A DNA stretch of 64,000 bases from Streptomonospora litoralis (GTDB lineage: Bacteria; Actinomycetota; Actinomycetes; Streptosporangiales; Streptosporangiaceae), in assembly GCF_004323735.1 (NCBI RefSeq), contig NZ_CP036455.1, positions 1,607,101-1,671,100 on the forward strand. The letters run 5' to 3'. The stretch's first letter is position 1; each line of letters starts with the position of its first letter. A model generated the notes under the pieces. It was not told the DNA's origin. It saw nothing but the letters and a program-made list of their open reading frames with translations, and did no database searches. Below, in pieces: positions 59,706-64,000 of the stretch. Both the position numbers and the translations under genes were made by a program.

Positions 59706-61082
59706 ATGACCGAGCACACCACCGGCGCGACCGGCGACCGCGCCGCCGCGGAGCGGCTGCGGCGGCGCATCGCCGCCGAACTCGACACCGGGCGGGCGCG
59801 CAGCGTCGGCCTGACGCTGGAGGCTCTGGACGAGGCCGACCTCGTCGCGCAGCATTCGCCGCTGATGTCCCCCCTGGTCTGGGACCTCGCCCACGTCGGC
59901 AACTACGAGGAGCAGTGGCTGCTGCGCACCGCCGCCGGAGGCGAAGCGCTGCGCCCCGACATCGACACCCTCTACGACGCGTTCGAGAACCCGCGCGCCG
60001 AACGCGTCAGCCTTCCGCTGCTCTCGCCGAGCGAAGCCGAGGACTACAACGCCGCCGTGCGCGCCCGCGTGCTGGACTCGTTGGATGGCGCCGCCTTCGA
60101 TTCCGGATCCCCGCTGCTCGACGGCGGATTCGTCTACCACATGGTCATCCAGCACGAGCACCAGCACGACGAGACCATGCTCGCCACCCACCAGCTGCGC
60201 GAGGGTGGGCCCGTACTGGCCGAGACCGCCGCCCCGCCGCGGGCGCCGGAGTTCACCGGCCCCGCCGAGGTGCTGGTGGAAGCGGGCCCCTTCACCATGG
60301 GCACCACCGCCGACCCCTGGTCCTACGACAACGAGCGCCCCGCCCACACCGTCGACCTGCCCGCGTACTGGATCGACACCCGCGCGGTCACCAACGCCCA
60401 GTACCTGGACTTCGTCGCCGACGGCGGCTACGACGATCCCCGCTGGTGGAGCCGGCGCGGCTGGGAGTGGCGCACCCGCTCGGGCAAGCGCACACCCGCG
60501 TTCTGGGTCGGCGACGACGGCGGCACACCGCTACGCCGCCGCCTGGGCCGCGTCGAGCCCCTGCCGCCCGACGAGCCGGTGCAGCACGTGTGCTTCTTCG
60601 AGGCCGACGCCTACGCCCGATGGGCCGGCAAGCGGCTGCCCACCGAGGCGGAGTGGGAGAAGGCGGCGCGCCACGACCCCGCCACCGGCTCTTCCCACCG
60701 CTTCCCGTGGGGCGAGGAAGAGCCCCGCCCCGAGCACGCCAACCTGGGCCAGCGGCTGCTGCGGCCCGCCCCGGCGGGCACCCACCCGGCGGGGACGGCC
60801 CCCTGCGGCGCCCTGCAGATGCTCGGCGACGTGTGGGAGTGGACCTCCTCCGACTTCACCGGCTACCCCGGCTTCTCCGCCTTCCCGTACCGGGAGTACT
60901 CCGAGGTGTTCTTCGGCGGGGACTACAAGGTGCTGCGCGGCGGCTCCTGGGCCACCCACCCCACCGCCATGCGCGCCACCTTCCGCAACTGGGACCACCC
61001 CCTCCGGCGGCAGATCTTCAGCGGGTTCCGGCTGGCCCGCGACGCCGGCGAGACCGCCCCAGGCGGCGGGGGCCCGCGATGA
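59706..61082 (+). CDS. egtB: Hercynylcysteine sulfoxide synthase
   Basis: The 458-residue non-haem iron enzyme couples hercynine and gamma-glutamylcysteine with oxygen. It has an N-terminal DinB-like domain with the iron-binding VIQHEHQHDETMLATHQL (His triad) and an FGE-sulfatase-like C-terminal domain with AGKRLPTEAEWEKAARHD, LGDVWEWTSSDF and VLRGGSWATHP. ATG 59706 follows GAGGAGG. The stop codon overlaps a short coupled frame that leads into egtC. Confidence 0.95.
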   Translation: MTEHTTGATGDRAAAERLRRRIAAELDTGRARSVGLTLEALDEADLVAQHSPLMSPLVWDLAHVGNYEEQWLLRTAAGGEALRPDIDTLYDAFENPRAERVSLPLLSPSEAEDYNAAVRARVLDSLDGAAFDSGSPLLDGGFVYHMVIQHEHQHDETMLATHQLREGGPVLAETAAPPRAPEFTGPAEVLVEAGPFTMGTTADPWSYDNERPAHTVDLPAYWIDTRAVTNAQYLDFVADGGYDDPRWWSRRGWEWRTRSGKRTPAFWVGDDGGTPLRRRLGRVEPLPPDEPVQHVCFFEADAYARWAGKRLPTEAEWEKAARHDPATGSSHRFPWGEEEPRPEHANLGQRLLRPAPAGTHPAGTAPCGALQMLGDVWEWTSSDFTGYPGFSAFPYREYSEVFFGGDYKVLRGGSWATHPTAMRATFRNWDHPLRRQIFSGFRLARDAGETAPGGGGPR

Positions 61083-61126
61083 TGCGCGCCGCCGAACGCG
61101 GCCGGGGCCGGGCGGTGGTGCGCTGA
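61079..61126 (+). CDS. Possible 15-codon relay frame between egtB and egtC
   Basis: The ATG at 61079 overlaps the egtB stop (ATGA) and the frame (MMRAAERGRGRAVVR) ends with TGA at 61124-61126, overlapping the egtC ATG (TGATG). It could pass ribosomes from egtB to egtC. No conservation can be judged; chance is possible. Confidence 0.3.
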   Translation: MMRAAERGRGRAVVR

Positions 61127-61869
61127 TGTGCCGCCACCTGGCCTACCTGGGGCCGCCCCGCACCCTCTACGACCTGCTCTACGCCGACACCCACTCGCTG
61201 CACACCCAGTCGTACGCGCCGCGCGAGCAGCGCCACGGCACCGTCAACGCCGACGGCTTCGGCGCGGGCTGGTACACCGCCGAGCGGCCCGAGCCGCTGC
61301 GCTACCGCCGCGCGATGCCGATCTGGGCCGACTCCTCCTTCGCCGATGTCGCCCAGGCCGTCACCGCCGCCTGCGCCGTCGCAGCGGTACGCGACGCCAC
61401 GCCCGGGTTCGGCAGCGACGAGTCCTGCGCACAGCCTTTCCGCGGGGACGGTCGGCTGTTCTCGCACAACGGCGCCGCAAAGGACGACGAAGCCCTGTCC
61501 GCGCGGCTGGGCGCGCCCGCGCCGCCCGGCGCACTGGACGCGCGCACGCCCGTGGACTCCGCGCCGCTGTTCGCCGCAGCGCTGCGGCTCTGGCGGGCGG
61601 GCGCCGGCCTGGGGGAGGCGCTGGCCCGGGTCGTGGTCGAGGCGCGCGCGTGCTCGCCCGGCCGCTACAACCTGCTCGCCGCCGACGGCATCCGCCTGGC
61701 CGCCACCGCCGACGGCGACACCCTCTACGCCCGCCACGGCGCCCAGGGCGTCTGGCTGGCCTCCGAACCCCTCGACGACGACCCCGCCTGGCAGCGGGTT
61801 CCCGACGGATCCCTGGCCATCGCCGATGCCCGGGGTCTGCACATCAGCCCGATCGACGCGGCTGCCTGA
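61126..61869 (+). CDS. egtC: Gamma-glutamyl-hercynylcysteine sulfoxide amidohydrolase
   Basis: The 247-residue class II amidotransferase-like Ntn hydrolase starts with MCRHLAYLG, so Cys2 becomes the N-terminal nucleophile after Met removal. VNADGFGAGWYTAER, RDATPGFGSDESCAQPFRGD and FSHNGAAKDD are the expected substrate-binding blocks. It removes the gamma-glutamyl group from the EgtB product. Its ATG overlaps the preceding short frame. Confidence 0.94.
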   Translation: MCRHLAYLGPPRTLYDLLYADTHSLHTQSYAPREQRHGTVNADGFGAGWYTAERPEPLRYRRAMPIWADSSFADVAQAVTAACAVAAVRDATPGFGSDESCAQPFRGDGRLFSHNGAAKDDEALSARLGAPAPPGALDARTPVDSAPLFAAALRLWRAGAGLGEALARVVVEARACSPGRYNLLAADGIRLAATADGDTLYARHGAQGVWLASEPLDDDPAWQRVPDGSLAIADARGLHISPIDAAA

Positions 61870-61881
61870 GACGGAGCGCCC

Positions 61882-62844
61882 ATGCTGCACATCGACCACC
61901 ACCTGACCGCCGACGACCTCGCCAAGACGCTGCGCGCCGACGCGGTGGAGGGGTTGTCGTCACGTCCGAAGGCGCTGCCGCCCAAGTGGTTCTACGACGA
62001 GCGCGGCAGCGTCCTGTTCGAGGAGATCACCCGGCTTCAGGAGTACTATCCGACCGGCGCCGAGCGGGCGATCCTGCAGCGGCGCACACCCGAGATCGCC
62101 CGGATCGCCGGCGCCGACACGCTGGTCGAGCTGGGAGCCGGCTCCGGTGAGAAGACGCGGCTGCTGCTGGACGCCCTGCTCGGCGCCGAAACGCTGCGCA
62201 GGTTCGTGCCCGTCGACGTCAGCGGCGACTTCCTCGGCGAGGCGGCCGCCGCGATCGGCGCCGCCTACCCCGGGTTGGAGGTGCACGCGGTCGTCGCCGA
62301 CTTCGAGCGCCACATGCACCTGCTGCCCGCGGGCGGGCGGCGGCTGGTCGCGGTGCTCGGCTCGACCCTGGGCAACCAGGCCCCCGCCGGGCGGCGGTCC
62401 TTCCTCACCGACCTGCGCAGCGGGTTCACCGCGGACGACACGCTGCTGCTGGGCGTCGACCTGGTCAAGGACCCGCAGCGGCTGGTCGCCGCCTACGACG
62501 ACGCGCGCGGGGTGACCGCCGAGTTCAACCGCAACGTGCTGCAGGTGCTCAACCGCGAACTCGGTGCCGGCTTCGACCCGGCCGCATTCGATCACCTGGC
62601 GGTGTGGGACGCCGGCAACGAGTGGATCGAGATGCGGCTGCGCTCGCGCATCGCCCAGCGGGTCCGCGTCGCGGCCCTGGAGATGGACGTCGAGTTCGCC
62701 GCCGGCGAGCAGATGCGCACCGAGATATCGGCCAAGTTCCGCCGCGAAGGCATCGAGGCGGAACTCAACGCGGCCGGGTTCGCCCTGGACGCCTGGTGGA
62801 CCGACCCCGCCGGCGACTTCGCGGTGCTGCTGGCCCGCCCTTGA
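61882..62844 (+). CDS. egtD: L-histidine N-alpha-methyltransferase
   Basis: The 320-residue SAM-dependent enzyme trimethylates histidine to hercynine. LPPKWFYDERGSVLFEEITR and QEYYPTGAERAILQ at the N-terminus, the SAM site LVELGAGSGEKTRLLLDALL and LGSTLGNQAPAGRRSFLTDL are EgtD hallmarks. It follows egtC by 12 bp. EgtE, the final lyase, is absent downstream; dapB comes next behind a terminator. Confidence 0.95.
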   Translation: MLHIDHHLTADDLAKTLRADAVEGLSSRPKALPPKWFYDERGSVLFEEITRLQEYYPTGAERAILQRRTPEIARIAGADTLVELGAGSGEKTRLLLDALLGAETLRRFVPVDVSGDFLGEAAAAIGAAYPGLEVHAVVADFERHMHLLPAGGRRLVAVLGSTLGNQAPAGRRSFLTDLRSGFTADDTLLLGVDLVKDPQRLVAAYDDARGVTAEFNRNVLQVLNRELGAGFDPAAFDHLAVWDAGNEWIEMRLRSRIAQRVRVAALEMDVEFAAGEQMRTEISAKFRREGIEAELNAAGFALDAWWTDPAGDFAVLLARP

Positions 62845-62862
62845 GGCCGAGGCGCCGCCTGT

Positions 62863-62902
62863 GCCCGCCGCCCGGCCCGCCGCGGCGGGCCGGGCGGCGG
62901 GC
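62863..62902 (+). terminator. 40-bp perfect palindrome, terminator of the egt operon
   Basis: Arms 62863-62882 and 62883-62902 are exact reverse complements, 18 bases after the egtD stop. It separates the egt operon from dapB. Confidence 0.8.
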
Positions 62903-62936
62903 GCGCCGGGGTTCCGGAGGCGGCCAAGCGCTCCGG

Positions 62937-62942
62937 TACCGT
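62937..62942 (+). promoter_or_regulatory. -10 element of a leaderless dapB promoter
   Basis: TACCGT ends six bases before the GTG start of dapB, the spacing expected when the transcript begins at the start codon. No ribosome-binding site is present between the terminator and dapB. Confidence 0.55.
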
Positions 62943-62948
62943 AAGGCC

Positions 62949-63692
62949 GTGATCAAGGTAGGAGTTTTCGGCGCCCGCGGGCGCATGGGGTCCGAAGTCG
63001 TCAAGGCGGTCGAGCAGTCCGCCGACACCGAGCTGGTCGCCGCCGTCGACGACGCGGCCGAGCGCGAGCGGGTGCGCGGCGCCGATGTCGTCGTCGACTT
63101 CACCCACCCCGACGAGGTCATGGGCAACCTGCGCTGGCTCGCCGAGAACGGCGTGCACGCCGTGGTGGGCACCAGCGGCTTCGACGAGGCCCGCCTGACC
63201 GAGTTGCGGGAGGTCCTGGCCGCCAACCCCGGCCCCAATGCGCTGATCGCCCCCAATTTCGGCATCGCGGCCGTGCTGATGATGAACTTCGCCGCCAAGG
63301 CGGCGCCGTACTTCGAGTCCACCGAGATCGTCGAGCTGCACCACCCGAACAAGGCCGACGCCCCCAGCGGCACCGCCTACCGCACCGCCGAGCTGGTCGC
63401 CCGCGCACGCGAAGGAACCGGGGCCGAGCCGATGCCCGACGCCACCACCTCCGAGATCCCCGGCGCCCGCGGCGCCGACGTCGAGGGCGTACGGGTGCAC
63501 GCGCTGCGCATGACCGGGATGATCGCCCACCAGGAGGTCGTCTTCGGCACCCACGGGGAGACGCTGCGCATCCGGCACGACTCGATGAACCGCGAATCGT
63601 TCATGCCCGGCGTACTGCTGGGCGTGCGCCGCGTCGGCGAGCTGCCCGACCGCATCACCGTCGGCCTGGAGCCGCTGCTCGGCCTCGCCTGA
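62949..63692 (+). CDS. dapB: 4-hydroxy-tetrahydrodipicolinate reductase
   Basis: The 247-residue NAD(P)H-dependent enzyme of the diaminopimelate/lysine pathway. It has the dinucleotide motif VGVFGARGRMGSEV, GTSGFDEARL, IAPNFGIAAVLMMNFAAKAA and the catalytic HHPNKADAPSGTAYRTAE with the His and Lys residues. GTG 62949 gives the normal N-terminus (VIKVGVFG) and is probably the 5' end of the mRNA. It has no lysine-pathway neighbour in view. Confidence 0.95.
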   Translation: MIKVGVFGARGRMGSEVVKAVEQSADTELVAAVDDAAERERVRGADVVVDFTHPDEVMGNLRWLAENGVHAVVGTSGFDEARLTELREVLAANPGPNALIAPNFGIAAVLMMNFAAKAAPYFESTEIVELHHPNKADAPSGTAYRTAELVARAREGTGAEPMPDATTSEIPGARGADVEGVRVHALRMTGMIAHQEVVFGTHGETLRIRHDSMNRESFMPGVLLGVRRVGELPDRITVGLEPLLGLA

Positions 63693-63770
63693 CCCGCCCG
63701 GCCCGGCGCACCCCGCGTGGCCCGTGCCTGTCGGACGCGGGCCGGTGCGAGTCCCGCCGGTCGGCCACCT

Positions 63771-63817
63771 GGCGGGGGCGGCTCGGGTCTGCTGTGCGGT
63801 CTTGTGGGTCTGCCGGG
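63771..63817 (+). repeat. 47-bp direct repeat, copy 1
   Basis: Begins GGCGGGGGCGGCTCGGGTCT. It matches 63908-63954 with one mismatch (GTGGG versus GTCGG), and the flanks after it are also partly similar. Confidence 0.85.
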
Positions 63818-63907
63818 AAACGGGCAGCCTCGAAAAAAGGCGGCGGCGACGGTGGCGGATGGTTCGGCCCGCGGACACCGGGTCGGGTGCTCGCCGGTGG
63901 CGGTTGC

Positions 63908-63954
63908 GGCGGGGGCGGCTCGGGTCTGCTGTGCGGTCTTGTCGGTCTGCCGGG
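63908..63954 (+). repeat. 47-bp direct repeat, copy 2
   Basis: Second copy, offset 137 bp from the first. Both copies are followed after about 20 bases by an A-rich tract and a GGCGGCG segment. Confidence 0.85.
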
Positions 63955-64000
63955 TGGCGGGTGGTCTTCACTGAAAAGCGGCGGCGAGGACAGCGGAGGG

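Larger units (their letters stand above)
63693..64000. other. Region downstream of dapB with direct repeats, 308 bp to window edge
   Basis: No credible gene is seen up to the edge. It holds two 47-bp near-identical copies 137 bp apart and a similar following sequence (AAAA before GGCGGCG), suggesting a tandem array that may continue past the window. Confidence 0.5.

Noticed and set aside
1-64000. CRISPR arrays, prophage or insertion sequences
   Set aside because: No regularly spaced repeats, integrase, transposase, phage structural genes or target-site duplications were seen.

Overview
The window is very GC-rich, almost fully coding DNA with strong G/C third-position bias, GTG and TTG starts, no rRNA, tRNA, CRISPR array, phage or insertion sequence that I can see. 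The gene families (ergothioneine genes egtABCD, a PknB-type kinase, Lrp-linked branched-chain E1 genes, an AGCS symporter, a DUF368 lipid translocase, mannosyltransferase-like GT4 enzymes) point to an actinomycete. A Streptosporangiales/Nocardiopsaceae-like organism is my best guess, but the genus cannot be fixed from this sequence alone. The stretch looks like ordinary chromosome rather than a genomic island.

Layout. 0-13 kb: partial Lrp/AsnC regulator; DMT transporter translationally coupled to a GT4 glycosyltransferase; small coiled-coil protein; divergent LysR regulator and class I aminotransferase; a second GT4 enzyme; a DUF6457 protein; an AGCS symporter facing thiD across a strong bidirectional terminator; DUF368 translocase; a membrane Ser/Thr kinase. 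13-25.8 kb: acyl-CoA synthetase, ornithine aminotransferase, SGNH hydrolase, biotin genes (bioF divergent from bioA-bioD), acetoacetyl-CoA synthetase, a membrane acyltransferase-like protein and an enoyl-CoA hydratase. 25.9-32.5 kb: an ascorbate-type PTS operon (IIA-IIB-IIC), a HAD hydrolase, a 17-bp long-armed inverted repeat, an acyltransferase-3 membrane protein behind a TetR regulator, and an unrecognised protein.

32.8-47.6 kb is the functional centre: two convergent operons for nucleoside uptake and catabolism. The plus-strand operon carries deoC, an active aldehyde dehydrogenase, a second aldehyde dehydrogenase-like protein that lacks the catalytic half, a GNAT protein, purine nucleoside phosphorylase and a phosphohexomutase-family enzyme that could serve as phosphopentomutase. 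The minus-strand operon carries a BMP lipoprotein, an ABC ATPase, two permeases, cytidine deaminase and thymidine phosphorylase. Together they would import nucleosides, release bases, isomerise sugar phosphates and turn deoxyribose-5-phosphate into glyceraldehyde-3-phosphate plus acetaldehyde, then acetate.

47.9-52.6 kb holds a 2-oxoacid dehydrogenase E1 alpha/beta pair followed by a stand-alone lipoyl-domain protein and an alpha/beta hydrolase that lie in one frame separated by a single TGA, with an Lrp regulator upstream. 53.4-64 kb holds phosphoketolase, acyl-CoA oxidase, the ergothioneine cluster egtABCD (no egtE nearby) and dapB with an apparently leaderless promoter; the window ends in a 47-bp direct repeat. 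The observations I rate highest are the inactive aldehyde dehydrogenase partner, the split lipoyl/hydrolase arrangement, and the hairpin inside the nucleoside transporter operon.
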